A stretch of DNA of 64,000 nucleotides from Orientallactaga sibirica (taxonomy: Eukaryota; Chordata; Mammalia; Rodentia; Dipodidae): NCBI GenBank assembly GCA_036365145.1, contig JAEOAD010000982.1, positions 6,970,001 through 7,034,000 on the forward strand, written 5' to 3'. The position numbers were made by a program, and so were the translations under genes. Within the stretch, counting starts at the first letter, position 1. Each line of letters begins with the position of its first letter. Positions 1-9,635 of the stretch are shown here, piece by piece. Below the pieces are notes generated by a model. The model searched no databases, was not told the DNA's origin, and saw only the letters and a list, made by a program, of their open reading frames with translations.

Positions 1-104
1 TCACCGCTGCCTAACTGTGTCCAGCATCCACTCACTGACATCTCATCACTTTCATTTCTTCCTAACAGGGTTTTTGGTTCCTTCTCTCTGGTGCATACTG
101 GGTA

Positions 105-165
105 CTTAGAATTGTATGTGACACATAGTAGGTGTTCAATAAGTATTAATGGAAATAATATATAA
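105..165 (+). mobile_element. L2/MIR 3'-end remnant
   Basis: The stretch around 'cacatagtaggtgttcaata' resembles the conserved 3' end of mammalian L2/MIR elements. It is short and old. Confidence 0.5.
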
Positions 166-319
166 ATGTGTTAAAACAGCATTTTGGAGATTAGACAGCT
201 ATAAAATGAGGGGACTGGGTAAAATTATAGAGCAGGGCTATACTTGAAAATATAGGAATTGTTTGGTTGTCAGTAATTTTGTGAAATAGAGTTTTTTTGA
301 GACAAACTCCACAGACTGT

Positions 320-540
320 CCATTTTTTATGCAAGAGAATGAGAGCAAGGGAACTGATGTGCCATGGCCTCCAGCCACTGCAATCGAACTCCAGTCGCAT
401 GTTCCACCTTGTGCACATGTGCAACCTTACACTTGTGATACCTTGTGCATCTGGCTTACATGGGATCTGGAGAGAGATCGAACATGGTCCTTAGGCTTCA
501 CAGGCAAGTGCCTTAACCATTAAGCCATCTTTCCAGCCCG
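320..540 (-). mobile_element. T-SINE, long form 1
   Basis: Reverse complement of the tRNA-derived SINE, ending at the head 'taagccatctttccagccc'. It keeps the internal segment between two 'ccttgtgca' repeats (about 410-450) that the short form lacks. Confidence 0.85.
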
Positions 541-1359
541 AGAGATTTTTTTTTGGCATTTGTAGTGGTGACATGAAACATTAATTTCATCATAGTTGTG
601 TAATATATAGATAGGTATGCATGCATGCATGCATGCATGTATATGCACACATGTGTATGCATCCTGATTCCAGCTTTTTTACAGAATGAAACCATGTGCT
701 AGAACCGAACCCTTAACTCATTTTTCAGTATGAAGCCTCTGAAACAAGCATAAACTTCCCAGCCTGCTTTACTGGTTGCAGACAACTTTTACAGTATCTG
801 AAAAGATATGAATCTATTTCCACACTCTCGCTTCCCCCAGGTGTTGGTGACATGGATAGTTGCATAAATTTACAGATCCAGTATGCTATTGTGCAACCTG
901 GCATGAGAGATGATGAGTGTGATATTGTTTTATTAATGTACCATGTGGTTCTTCCCACTCTTGAGATGGTTTTTTGTTTAAGATTTATATTTAAGGAAGA
1001 AAATTTCCTTTGAGAATGGCACTTGCTGTTTTGATTTTTGCCAAAGCACAAGTTGTTTTGCATGTGGCAAATGAGCATATCTTGCACTTATACTGGGATC
1101 ATTGACTTTCTGACATGGCTGATTTAGTAATGTATAGGAAGGGGGAGGAATCTTATAGTTATGTGTAGCTGCAAGCATCACATGTATACTTTCTATTCAA
1201 GTTTGTGAAGTATTTACATTCACTTTCCAGTCTCAGCAGGTAGTGTTGTGCTTATGTTAGTCCTGTTTTAATCCATGGCACTGAAAGTTAATGATTAGAC
1301 TATATTTCAGGCAAAATATTATATAATATTCCTCTATCACCCCTGAAAAATGAGACGTG
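541..1359. other. No gene or repeat recognised, except a short ATGC run
   Basis: Single-copy-looking intronic DNA. The only structure seen is an (ATGC)n run at about 617-639. Confidence 0.5.
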
Positions 1360-1517
1360 AAACCAGACAGGTGACACATGCCTATAATCATAACACTCAG
1401 GAGGCTGAGGCTGAGGTGATGATTGAAAATTCACTGCTAGCCTAAGCTACATAACAAGTTTCATGTCAGCCTAGGTAGTATAGAGAGACTGAGTTCCAAG
1501 ACAGTCAACAAAACAAA
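1360..1517 (+). mobile_element. Diverged B1 SINE
   Basis: B1-like order: 'aggtgacacatgcctataatc', then 'aggaggctgaggctgagg', then an A-rich tail with aaacaaaca. Heavily mutated, so old. Confidence 0.7.
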
Positions 1518-1749
1518 CAGTGAATATAGTTTTTCTTCTGTATCTTATTAAGCTGACAGGAAAAGCCACATTTATGAATTGTTAAATACTGCCAAATGAA
1601 TATGCCCAGAAATGATTGGTGTAATGTACCATTCAACTGAAATATTTTCAGACAAAATCATTTAATATCTCAGATTTGCTTTCAGTAATCTGGAACATGG
1701 AAGAGTGGGCAGAAGGTATAGGAGACAAGATTGGTGATGAGTTGATTAT

Positions 1750-1880
1750 TTTGTTTTCACACAGGGTCTTATGTAGCCTAGTCTGACTTTGAACTTGCTA
1801 TGTAACTGAGGATGACTTTGAACTCTTGATCCTCTTGCCTCCACCTTCAAAGAGCTGGGATTGCAGCCAGAAAGGTGTAT
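1750..1880 (-). mobile_element. Diverged B1 SINE
   Basis: Antisense B1 features: 'cagggtcttatgtagcc', 'tttgaactcttgatcctc' and 'gagctgggattgcag'. Confidence 0.7.
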
Positions 1881-1907
1881 ACATAAGAGTTTGTCACACT
1901 ATACAGT

Positions 1908-2138
1908 ATTTTTTTTTTGGAGATAGTCAAAGAGACAAAGAAAGAGAGAGAGAGAGAGGCAGAGAATGGGCGCACCAGCAGCCTCTCAGCTGCTGTGAAC
2001 GAACTCCAAATGTGTGCGCCCCCTTGTGGGCAAGTGCGGCATTGTGCGCTTGCATCACTGTGTCTGGCTAAATGTGGGACCTGGAGAATGGAACAGGCAT
2101 TCCTAGGCTTAGCAGGCAGGCGCCTTAACCACTAACTA
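1908..2138 (-). mobile_element. T-SINE, long form 2
   Basis: Antisense copy with a poly-T start, a GA-rich block and the diagnostic 'gggcaagtgcggcattgtg' segment. The tRNA-like head ends at 'ccttaaccactaacta', so the last bases of the head are lost. Confidence 0.85.
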
Positions 2139-2405
2139 TTTTTGTATGTTAGAAATTCCCCTTAATGAAGACTGAAGGAAATAAAGCCTTGGAGAAAATG
2201 GACCATTTGAATTAAGCTCAGATATAAAAATGTGCTATTTTAGAATAATGAAAAGTGTTTTGTAGCTGAGATGAGCCAAAGTAAACATGAGAAGATTTCC
2301 AGGCATGGATTGACCTTGACAAAGTTGCCTTCAGTTGGATCATATGTATAATGGGAATGCACTTTTAAGTCATTCTACCTCATAAAACTTAAATATACAT
2401 AACAG

Positions 2406-2694
2406 GGCTGGAGAAATGGCTTAGCGGTTAAGGCGCCTGCCTCCTAAGCCTAAGAACACCGGTTCCAATCTCCAGGTCCCACGTTTAGCCAGATGCAAAG
2501 TGACGCAAGGGCGTAATGCTGCACTTGGCCACAAAGGGCGCACGCATCTGGATTTCGTTCACAGCAGCTAAGAGACTGCTGGCACGCCCATTCTCTATCT
2601 GTCTCCCTCTCTCCCTCTCTGTCTCTCTCTGTGTCTCTCTCCAAAAATAAATAAAATAATTTAAAAAAATTTTTTTAAAAAAAAAAATATATAT
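2406..2694 (+). mobile_element. T-SINE, long form 2, with target duplication
   Basis: Head 'ggctggagaaatggcttag', B-box-like 'ggttccaatct' and a tail of CT-rich sequence, AAATA and poly-A. The 13-bp repeat atatacataacag (2393-2405 and 2695-2707) is the target-site duplication. Confidence 0.92.
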
Positions 2695-2734
2695 ATATAC
2701 ATAACAGAAAATACATTGTAAATTATGTGTGTGT

Positions 2735-2895
2735 CATTTCAAGTAGTGTTTATTAAATGCTCATTTATGCTTGGCACTGGGGATACAGCAGTAAAGGAGA
2801 CTAGATCAATGACTCCGAGAACTACATAAAAGTTATCAGGCAATGCAGTATGGCAAATGCCATAATCAGGTTGAGAACACAGTGCTATGCTGTAG
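2735..2895 (+). mobile_element. L2 LINE 3' remnant
   Basis: The order 'tttattaaatgctcattta', 'cttggcactggggatacagc' matches the mammalian L2/MIR-type 3' end. Confidence 0.6.
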
Positions 2896-2945
2896 AATGT
2901 ATTTTCTGTTATGTATATTTAAGTCTTTTCAGAAAATACATTCAG

Positions 2946-3145
2946 GCCAGGTGGCCCAGGTTCAAATCCTACCTGTCTCCTGACATAAGTTAATTACTCA
3001 GTGCTTTAGGTTTCTCATCTTTAAATTGAGAGTAACGGGAGGATCTGCTCCATGGGCTTGCTTTGAGGGTTCAGTAATGCGCACAATGACTGGAAAAAAT
3101 GTCTGGTATATTATGCTCGCTTGCTTATGGTTAGTTATTGTTGTG
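2946..3145 (+). mobile_element. MIR SINE
   Basis: MIR signatures in order: 'caggttcaaatcctacctg', 'ggtttctcatctttaaattg' and 'ttgagggttcagtaatgcg'. Confidence 0.75.
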
Positions 3146-3855
3146 CTTGGTACTAGAAATGAATGCTTATAAATGACAGTGCCATTTCCAGGATCATTGC
3201 TTTACCTTTTGATTATGGAAAATTTCAAACTCCAAGGTGTAGACTTGAATTTCCTGTGTTTGGGAAAGCTGCTTATTGTGTAGCATTAAGTCAGCCACTA
3301 GAAAGTAAGTGCTGTCATTTGGTCCCTTGTCCTCATTGGTCACCACTGTATTTGCAGTTCTTCGAAAAGGCTTGTTAAAGGTACTATAGCTGGCCTTCAA
3401 TGAATGTTTATGGACTAGATGAGTGAAGACAACATTTTGTCTTAGTTCAATTAAAATTATAAAGGAAAATTCATCCTGTTTGGGTTCTGCTTGTTGTATA
3501 GCTACAGATTGGCTTTTCTGTTTATTCATTAATTCATTTATTCATTTATTCATTTACTGAAGCATTATTGAATTTCTTGTATGGATTAGCAGTAGCAGCT
3601 GAGCTTTCTGAATCAATGAATTAATGGGTGGCAGTCCATGTGGAAAGGGATTGGCTGAATGGCATGTCTCGATGCTATATTTGAATAATTGTACCCTTTT
3701 GACTGGCATACTATTGATTTGGGGTGGGGTAGGTTTGGTCTAGCTAGTTAGAATGGAGTTAATCCCTCTTCCCAAAATTATGCTTGGCTCAGCCACCATT
3801 TTTAGGCCTCTCATGTGATGTCTTGGAATGTCACTACACTACTCTTTTTGTTGCT
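3146..3855. other. No gene recognised
   Basis: AT-rich intronic sequence. It holds a short (TTCA)n tract at about 3527-3556 and a possible degraded L2 tail near 3345-3425. Confidence 0.4.
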
Positions 3856-3857
3856 AT

Positions 3858-4056
3858 TTAAAAAACTATTTTATTTATTTATTTGCAAGGAGAGAGAGAG
3901 AGAGAATGCATAATAATGGACGCACCAGAGCCTCTAGCTGCTGTAAAGGAACTCCAGACACATGTGCCTCCTTGTGCATCTGGCTTATATGGGTAATGGG
4001 GAATCAAACCTGGGTTGTTAGATTGTACAGGCAACTGCTGAGCAATCTGTCTAGCC
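3858..4056 (-). mobile_element. T-SINE, short form
   Basis: Antisense copy starting with a TTTA tail and GA block and ending in a mutated head 'gagcaatctgtctagccc'. Confidence 0.85.
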
Positions 4057-4064
4057 CTCATTGT

Positions 4065-4204
4065 TGCTTTCTTTGACACAGGGTCTCTTGTAGCCCTGTC
4101 TGGCCTTGAGCTTACTATGTAGTTGAGAGTAATTTTGTTAAACTATCAAGCTTCCTATCTCTGCCTTCTAAGTGCTATTATTACAGGCCTATATCAACAT
4201 GCCT
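4065..4204 (-). mobile_element. Diverged B1 SINE
   Basis: Antisense B1: 'cacagggtctcttgtagcc', 'actatgtagttgagagtaa', 'ctctgccttctaagtgc'. Confidence 0.65.
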
Positions 4205-4427
4205 AATGGATTGTGCCTACCTCTTACAGACTTGAATATGTATACGTCACTATAATGCAGAATACCAGGACTAGCAAAAGTATGCCCAAAGTATCCATGA
4301 GATTCTGGAGAAAAGAACCATTAACATTCCTGGATGTGAGAAGGAAGGAATGGGAGTGTTCAGAAATCTTTTCAAGGAAATTGGAATTGAGCAGTGTTCA
4401 AGCAGTATGTGCATGGGCGGGAGAAAG

Positions 4428-4835
4428 CATGTGTATTAGTTACTTTTCTCATTGCTGCTACAAAATACCTGACTAAAGCAATGGATGGGGGAAGGAGGGA
4501 AGAAAGGAAGGTAGGAAGGAAGGATGGACTGATTTATTTTGTCTCACAGTTTGAGGATACAGCCCATTATGGCAGGGAAGTGTGGTGGCAGGATCATGAA
4601 GTAGCTGGTCACATTGCATCCATAGTCAGGAAGCACAGAAAGAAGGGTGCTGCTACTCAGGTCACTTTCTCCTTTGTTTTCAGTCCAAGACCATAGCTCA
4701 TGGAATGGTGTCACCCACATTTAGGGTGGGTCTTACTACCTCAGTTAACTTGGTCTAGAAACACCCTTAGACATGCCCATAAGGTTGTCTCTTAAGTAAT
4801 TCTAGATCCTGTCAAGTTGCCAATATTAACCATCA
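4428..4835 (-). mobile_element. Rodent medium-copy repeat, family A
   Basis: A ~400-bp element from 'attagttacttttctcattg' to 'tgccaatattaaccatcat'. The reverse complement aligns with the copy at 40485-41256 and with part of 6424-6775. I know the family as dispersed in rodents but cannot name it securely. A GGAA-rich tract lies at about 4486-4527. Confidence 0.6.
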
Positions 4836-5345
4836 TAATATAATTACCTTGAAGGACCAAAGAAGTGGGTTGGGCTGAAGTGCAGCGTCCGTGGTGATGG
4901 TAGGCAGCTGGAAGGGAGGTGGTGCCTCTTCCCCCAGGGCTCTCCTAGTCTGCTCACAAGCCATACTTCTTGTGAGTAGGCTGGCACATTGGTGAAAGAG
5001 TTTCACTGGGCAGCAGCATGTTTTGCACTTTTGATATAACTGGGGAGGTGCTGGGGAATGTGGAATAGAGATGAGAAAGGAAGTAGCTGGGAGAGTTGCC
5101 AGCCCAGGGCTCCATGGTTGATGACTAATTGGCCAGGCACCAGGAATTTCTAGTAGCTCTTGGAAAGGGGCAGATGGGCCCACCTCATGTACACTCTTGA
5201 AGCTGGGCTGCCGTTGCCTTGGTTGGCAGCAGAATTGACAGAAGAGCCAAGTTTCCTTTCAAAGAAATTTTTTATGTGTATTTTAAGAAGCAAAAAGTCA
5301 GGAGTCAGCATTCTACTATCATTGTTCATAGATGGGCTAAAGATA
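4836..5345. other. No gene or repeat recognised
   Basis: Moderately GC-rich intronic DNA. The minus-strand frame of about 116 codons at 4833-5183 has no recognisable domain and looks like chance. Confidence 0.5.
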
Positions 5346-5358
5346 GAGAAGATTTTTA

Positions 5359-5527
5359 TTTTTATTTATTTTATTTTATTTTATTTTTTTTTTTTGGTTT
5401 TTTGAGGTAGGGTCTCACTCTGGTCCAGGCTGACCTGGAATTCACTCTGTAGTCTCAGGGTGGCCTCGAACTCTCCGTGATCCTCCTACCTCTGCCTCCC
5501 GAGTGCTGGGATTAAAGGTGTGCGCCA
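5359..5527 (-). mobile_element. B1 SINE, first half of a shared insertion
   Basis: T-rich tail (TTTTA)n, then full antisense B1 ending 'accatgcccggct'. Its left flank gagaagattttta (5346-5358) recurs only after the second B1. Confidence 0.93.
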
Positions 5528-5588
5528 CCATGCCCGGCTTATAGGGACTCAAGGGCTACCATCTGCCTAGGGTGCAGCCCCTGTTTTT

Positions 5589-5767
5589 TTTTGTTGTTTT
5601 GTTTTGTTTTTTGTTTTGTTTTTGGTTTTTCGAGGTAGGGTCTCACTCTGGCTCAGACTGACCTGGAATTCACTATGTAGTCTCAGGGTGGCCTCGAACT
5701 CTCGGTGATCCTCCTACCTCTGTCTCCCAAGTGCTGGGATTAAAGGCGTGCGCCACCATGCCCGGCT
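5589..5767 (-). mobile_element. B1 SINE, second half of a shared insertion
   Basis: (GTTTT)n tail and full antisense B1. A 13-bp target repeat follows at 5768-5780. The linker between the two B1s (about 5528-5588) is not B1 sequence. Confidence 0.93.
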
Positions 5768-5809
5768 GAGAAGATTTTTAAAAATTGAGAGGGGTGGGGT
5801 AGATAGTTC

Positions 5810-6060
5810 AGTCAATAAAGTGCTTGGCTTGCAAGCATGAGGATCTGAATTCAATCCCTAGTATGCATATAAAATAACTAGATTGGGGTCACACACTTGT
5901 AATCCCAGTACTGGGGAGGTGGAGACAGGAGGATCCCCAAGGCTTGCTAGCCAACCAGTCTAGACTAATTGGTGAATTCTAGGTCACTGAGAGATGCTGT
6001 CTCAAAGGAGATGGGTAGTGTTCCTGAGAATGACACTCAAGTTTGTTTTCTGGCTTACAT
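5810..6060 (+). mobile_element. B3/B4-like composite rodent SINE
   Basis: tRNA-like head 'agatagttcagtcaataaag' with B-box-like 'gaattcaatccc', then 'gtaatcccagtactgggg', 'cagtctagactaattggtg' and a CA-rich tail. Confidence 0.7.
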
Positions 6061-6063
6061 ATG

Positions 6064-6120
6064 CACATACACACACACACACACACGTGTGCACTCACAC
6101 ACATACACACAGCACACACA
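6064..6120. repeat. (CA)n microsatellite
   Basis: Interrupted CA repeat forming the tail of the preceding SINE. Confidence 0.9.
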
Positions 6121-6284
6121 AAATCAAGTTGGGAGGATATTTTTAAAATGCATTTGCATGTATATATACATGTACATAATTATTTACATCTAGAAGTCAG
6201 ACATAAATTTATCTCTACCAGTGCATTCATCAGGTTTGTCTTCCTAATTAGGTTTTTATTTTGTTGCTGTTCTTTATTCCTCTT

Positions 6285-6419
6285 TCTTTTTCTATGGCAA
6301 AGTCTCATGTAAGCTGAACTCAAAGTAACTCTGCAGGTAAAGCTGGCTTTGAACTCCTAATCTTCTGTCCCAACCTTACAAATGCTAGGATTGCAGGTGT
6401 GTGCCACCAACCCAGATGC
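6285..6419 (-). mobile_element. Diverged B1 SINE
   Basis: Antisense B1: 'aaagtctcatgtaagctga', 'gctttgaactcctaatctt', 'ctaggattgcaggtgtgtg'. Confidence 0.7.
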
Positions 6420-6423
6420 CTTA

Positions 6424-6775
6424 ATAAGTATTTATTTATTAATTGAGGCAGGAAGACCCAGCCTAATTGGGTGGCATCAGTCCCACCTCAATTAATTTAA
6501 TCTAGAAAATCGCTAATAGACATGCCAAGATATTTATTTCTATGATGATTCTATTTTTATTTTTTTATTTTTTATTTTTTATTTTTTTGAGGTAGGGTCT
6601 CACTCTGGCCCAGGCTGACCTGGAATTAACTATGTAGTCTCAGGGTGGCCTCGAACTCACGGCAATCCTCCTACCTCTGCCTCCCTGGTGCTGGGATTAA
6701 AGGCGTGCACCCGGCTTCTATGATGATTCTAAATCTTGTCAAGTTGACAACCAGAGATTAACCATCAACACTCAC
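6424..6775 (-). mobile_element. Family A repeat, split by a B1
   Basis: 6424-6537 plus 6732-6775 rebuild the same end as the copy at 4428-4835 ('tctagaaaat', 'gacatgcc', 'cttgtcaagttgacaa', 'attaaccatcaac'). Confidence 0.55.
6554..6715 (-). mobile_element. B1 SINE with perfect 16-bp duplication
   Basis: Flanked by ttctatgatgattcta at 6538-6553 and 6716-6731. The perfect duplication suggests a fairly recent insertion. The head has a small deletion (gtgcacccggc). Confidence 0.95.
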
Positions 6776-6864
6776 TGTGTAGCTGGAGATGCCCTTGAAC
6801 TCTTGATCTTCTTGTCTCCACCTCCAGGTTACTGGGATTGTAAGAGTAGGCTACTATCCCTGAC
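6768..6864 (-). mobile_element. B1 fragment
   Basis: Partial antisense B1: 'ctcactgtgtagctggaga', 'cttgaactcttgatcttc', 'actgggattgtaagag'. Confidence 0.6.
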
Positions 6865-6869
6865 TTTTT

Positions 6870-7450
6870 CAAAATTTCTAAATAGTTTTAAAATAAGCTT
6901 TTCATTGTAGAATCATTTTAGATTTACAGAAAGTTGGTAAAGGTAATAAAAAGTCTCCACATACCCCACACCCATGTTTCACTGTTATTAACAGCTTATA
7001 TTAATATAGTGACTTTGTTGCAAAACTTGCTTGTCTTAATGACCTTGCAATTTTGTGTTTTGTGGAATGTTCTTAAATAAGCTTTTCATCTGAAATTTTT
7101 CTCATACTTAGATTGAGGTGGTAAATTTTGAGGTGGACGTGCACAGAGATGGAGTCTCACATCATATCACATATCCAGGGCACATACTGCTAAAAAAACA
7201 TCTCATTGTTGATGCTAACCTTGGTCACTTTGACTGATATGATGTTAGCCAGGTTTATTCCCAAGAAAAGGTTTTTTTCCTGCTTTATTTCCCCTGTCTT
7301 TCCACACTTGATGATTTTGGAAGATGTTATTCTACAAACCCTTTACTTTAGGAGTGAGGAGTTATGCTCCATTTTCTGGAGGGAGGAGTATCTAAATAAA
7401 TGATTTAGAATTCTTCTGCACAGAAGATTGGTCTGTTTACTCGAATCTTA
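6870..7450 (-). mobile_element. Ancient L1 (L1M-type) fragment
   Basis: Resembles old mammalian L1M repeats in antisense: 'ttagatttacagaaagttgg', 'gttattaacagcttata', 'gttgatgctaaccttggtc', 'ggagttatgctcc', 'ggaggagtatctaaataaa'. Strand is from memory of the family. Confidence 0.6.
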
Positions 7451-7606
7451 ATGAGGTTTTGATAAGGTAATTTCTTATCTGCCTTCTGCATTCCCAATGC
7501 TAATCCTGTAGTACTTGTATAACATTTGTCATTAACACCTAGTGACATCTCCCACATTCATTTTATGTGTGTCATATATAAACAGATCTATGTCTTATTT
7601 ACACAC

Positions 7607-7725
7607 AGAGATTATAAATTTCTTGAGCACTGGGTTACCATCTTATTCAAAACCACCTAAAGAGTTGGCTACAGTGCAGGTTGTTAATAAGTACTGAATA
7701 TATTGTTTTAAAATTCATTGAATTT
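7607..7725 (+). mobile_element. L2 3' remnant
   Basis: Old copy of the L2 pattern: 'agattataaatttcttgagc' followed by a cagtgcaggttgttaataagtac-like end. Confidence 0.5.
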
Positions 7726-7740
7726 AAAAGCTTAAATGCT

Positions 7741-7925
7741 GGGCTGGAAAGATGGCTCATTGGTTAAAAGCACTTGCTTATAAAATCTGATGGCCCAGGG
7801 AGGATTCCCAAGTACACACATAAAGCCTGAAACACAAAGTAGTGCATGTGTAGGAGGCCCTGATGTGCCCATAACCCCCTAAGTAAGTAAAGTAAGTAAG
7901 TAAATAAGAAAGAAAGAATATTTAA
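7741..7925 (+). mobile_element. T-SINE, short form (cluster copy 1)
   Basis: Head 'gggctggaaagatggctcat', and a tail with (AAGT)n and (GAAA)n. Its left flank cttaaatgct (7731-7740) recurs at 8412-8421, after cluster copy 3. Confidence 0.85.
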
Positions 7926-7937
7926 AAATAACTTGGG

Positions 7938-8174
7938 GGCCTGGAGAGATGGCTTAGTGGTTAAACGCTTGCCTGTGAAGCCTGAGGACCCTGGTTCAAG
8001 GCTCAATTCCCCAGGACCCACATAAGCCAGATGCACAATGTGGCACATGCGTCTGGAGTTCATTTGCAGTGGCCGGAGGCCCTGGCGTACCCATTCTCTT
8101 TCTCTCTGCCTCTTTATCTCTGTCTGTCACTTTCAAATGAATGAATGAATGAATAAATAAATAAATAAATAAAT
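7938..8174 (+). mobile_element. T-SINE, short form (cluster copy 2)
   Basis: Full copy ending in (GAAT)n(AAAT)n. The 12-bp aaataacttggg flanks it at 7926-7937 and 8175-8186. It therefore inserted separately between copies 1 and 3. Confidence 0.93.
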
Positions 8175-8183
8175 AAATAACTT

Positions 8184-8411
8184 GGGTTGGAGAGATAGCT
8201 TAGGGGTTAAGGTGCTTGCCTGCAGAAAAACCAAAGAACCCTGATTCAATTCCCCAGTACCCACATAAAGCCAGATGCACAAGGTGCTTCATGAATCTGG
8301 AGTTCATTTATAGTGACTAGAGGCCCTGGCGCATGTGTTCTCTCTCTCTCATCCTCTTTCTTTTTCTCAAACAAATAAATAAATAAAATATTAACAATTA
8401 AAAAATAAAAA
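8184..8411 (+). mobile_element. T-SINE, short form (cluster copy 3)
   Basis: Head 'gggttggagagatagcttag' with tail (AAAT)n. The flank to its right is the partner of the duplication before copy 1. Confidence 0.88.
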
Positions 8412-8524
8412 CTTAAATGCTAAGCATGGTTAATAACAGAAAAGATTATCTAAGTCTAAGAATATAAAAAATATGACAAGCGGAAAATGCCCGATTTGTG
8501 GATTTGTCCTGAACTTGTAATAGT

Positions 8525-8595
8525 GGCTGGTATAGTACTTAACTCTGTGCCAAGGCCTTCTGTAAGCATTTGGCATATATTATCTAGACACATAG
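8525..8595 (-). mobile_element. MIR core fragment
   Basis: 'cttaactctgtgccaaggcc' and 'gcatttggcatatattatc' resemble the MIR core and 3' end in antisense. Confidence 0.45.
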
Positions 8596-8635
8596 ATAGC
8601 TGTATAGACTAGTGCTTTTATTACTGCTCTTTTTA

Positions 8636-8722
8636 TTGTGATTGTATTGGTTATGCTGGGGATGGAACCAAGGACCTTGCACATGCTGGCAAATGTTCTG
8701 TCACTGACCTATACTCTCAGCC
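8636..8722 (-). mobile_element. ID-like SINE
   Basis: Reverse complement reads like an ID head, including 'ggttccatccccagcat'. About 85 bp. Confidence 0.65.
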
Positions 8723-8734
8723 TATTATTCACAT

Positions 8735-9258
8735 TTTACTGCATTTTGTTTTTTGGTGTGTCTGATGTGTATATGTGTGCATGGTGTGTGTACATATGTG
8801 TGCAGATGCATGTGCTCTATGAGCATATGTACAGATGCCGGAGGAGAACTTTGGGTGCCCTATTCAATAACTTTTCCACCTGATTTCCTTGATACAGCAT
8901 CTCTTTTGTTGTTGTTTTTCAAGGTAGGGTCGCACTCTAGCCCAGCCCAGGCTGACCTGGGATTCACTTTGTAGTCTTAGGGTGGCCTGGAACTCATGGC
9001 GATCCTCCTACCTCTGCCTCCTGAGTGCTGGGATTAAAGGTGTGTGCCACCACGCCTGGCTGACACAGCACCTCTTACTGAACCAGGAACTCACAATTTT
9101 TTAGCAAGACTGGCTTAACCAGTAAGCCTCAGTGATTCTCAGCACTGGGGTTATAGGTATGTGTGGCCATGCCTGGCTTTTTACAAGGATGCTGGAGATC
9201 AAACTCAGGTCCTCATGCTTGTGCAGCAAGTGCTGTTACCCACTGAGACATTTTCCCC
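8735..9258 (-). mobile_element. B3/B4-like SINE, split by a B1
   Basis: 8735-8905 and 9062-9258 are two parts of one antisense element. It starts GT-rich and ends 'caggtcctcatgcttgtgc', 'cactgagacattttcccc'. Confidence 0.65.
8906..9061 (-). mobile_element. B1 SINE inside an older SINE
   Basis: Full antisense B1. Flanks gatacagcatctctt and gacacagcacctctt form a 15-bp duplication with two mismatches. Confidence 0.9.
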
Positions 9259-9270
9259 TGTTCCATTTCA

Positions 9271-9279
9271 TTTTTTTTT

Positions 9280-9311
<32 letters not shown>

Positions 9312-9492
9312 GAGAATGAGGAGAGAGTGAGATAGAGAGAATGGGCATGCCAGGGCCTCCAGCCACTGCAAACGAACTCCAGATGCATGTGCCCCCTTGT
9401 GCATCTGGCTTACGTGGGTCCTGGGGAATCAAATCTAGGTCATTTGGCTTTGTAGGCAAGGGCCTTAACTGCTAAGTCATCTCCCCAGCCCC
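9271..9492 (-). mobile_element. T-SINE, short form
   Basis: (TTTA)n tail, GA block and complete antisense body ending 'aagtcatctccccagcccc'. The short flank ccatttca occurs on both sides. Confidence 0.92.
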
Positions 9493-9494
9493 AT

Positions 9495-9635
9495 TTCAAT
9501 TTTATAGAAAAAGAAACTAAGGCATTCAAATTTTAAGTTATTCAAGATCACATAGCTGAGAGAAGACCCAACTGGAATTTTGATCTGATACTCTGGCTTC
9601 AAGGTTTTAACTCTTAATCTTAATCATTGGGCTCT
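9495..9635 (-). mobile_element. MIR SINE
   Basis: Antisense MIR pattern: 'tagaaaaagaaactaaggca', 'agatcacatagctgagag', 'tggcttcaaggttttaactc'. Confidence 0.65.

Larger units (their letters stand above)
2387..2924. repeat. 29-bp perfect inverted repeat around a SINE
   Basis: If the SINE at 2406-2694 and one target duplication are removed, 2387-2405 joins 2708-2717. The 29-base result is the exact reverse complement of 2896-2924. See findings. Confidence 0.9.

Noticed and set aside
1826..2071. Frames rich in 'RERERE' and 'CASLCIWL' peptides, recurring across the window
   Set aside because: Same peptides appear wherever an antisense T-SINE occurs (for example 2450, 3828, 32134, 47108). They are SINE translations.
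2406..2480. tRNA gene at a SINE head with good A and B boxes
   Set aside because: The heads carry Pol III boxes but continue into the SINE body and A-rich tail and do not fold as a complete tRNA. They are SINE promoters.
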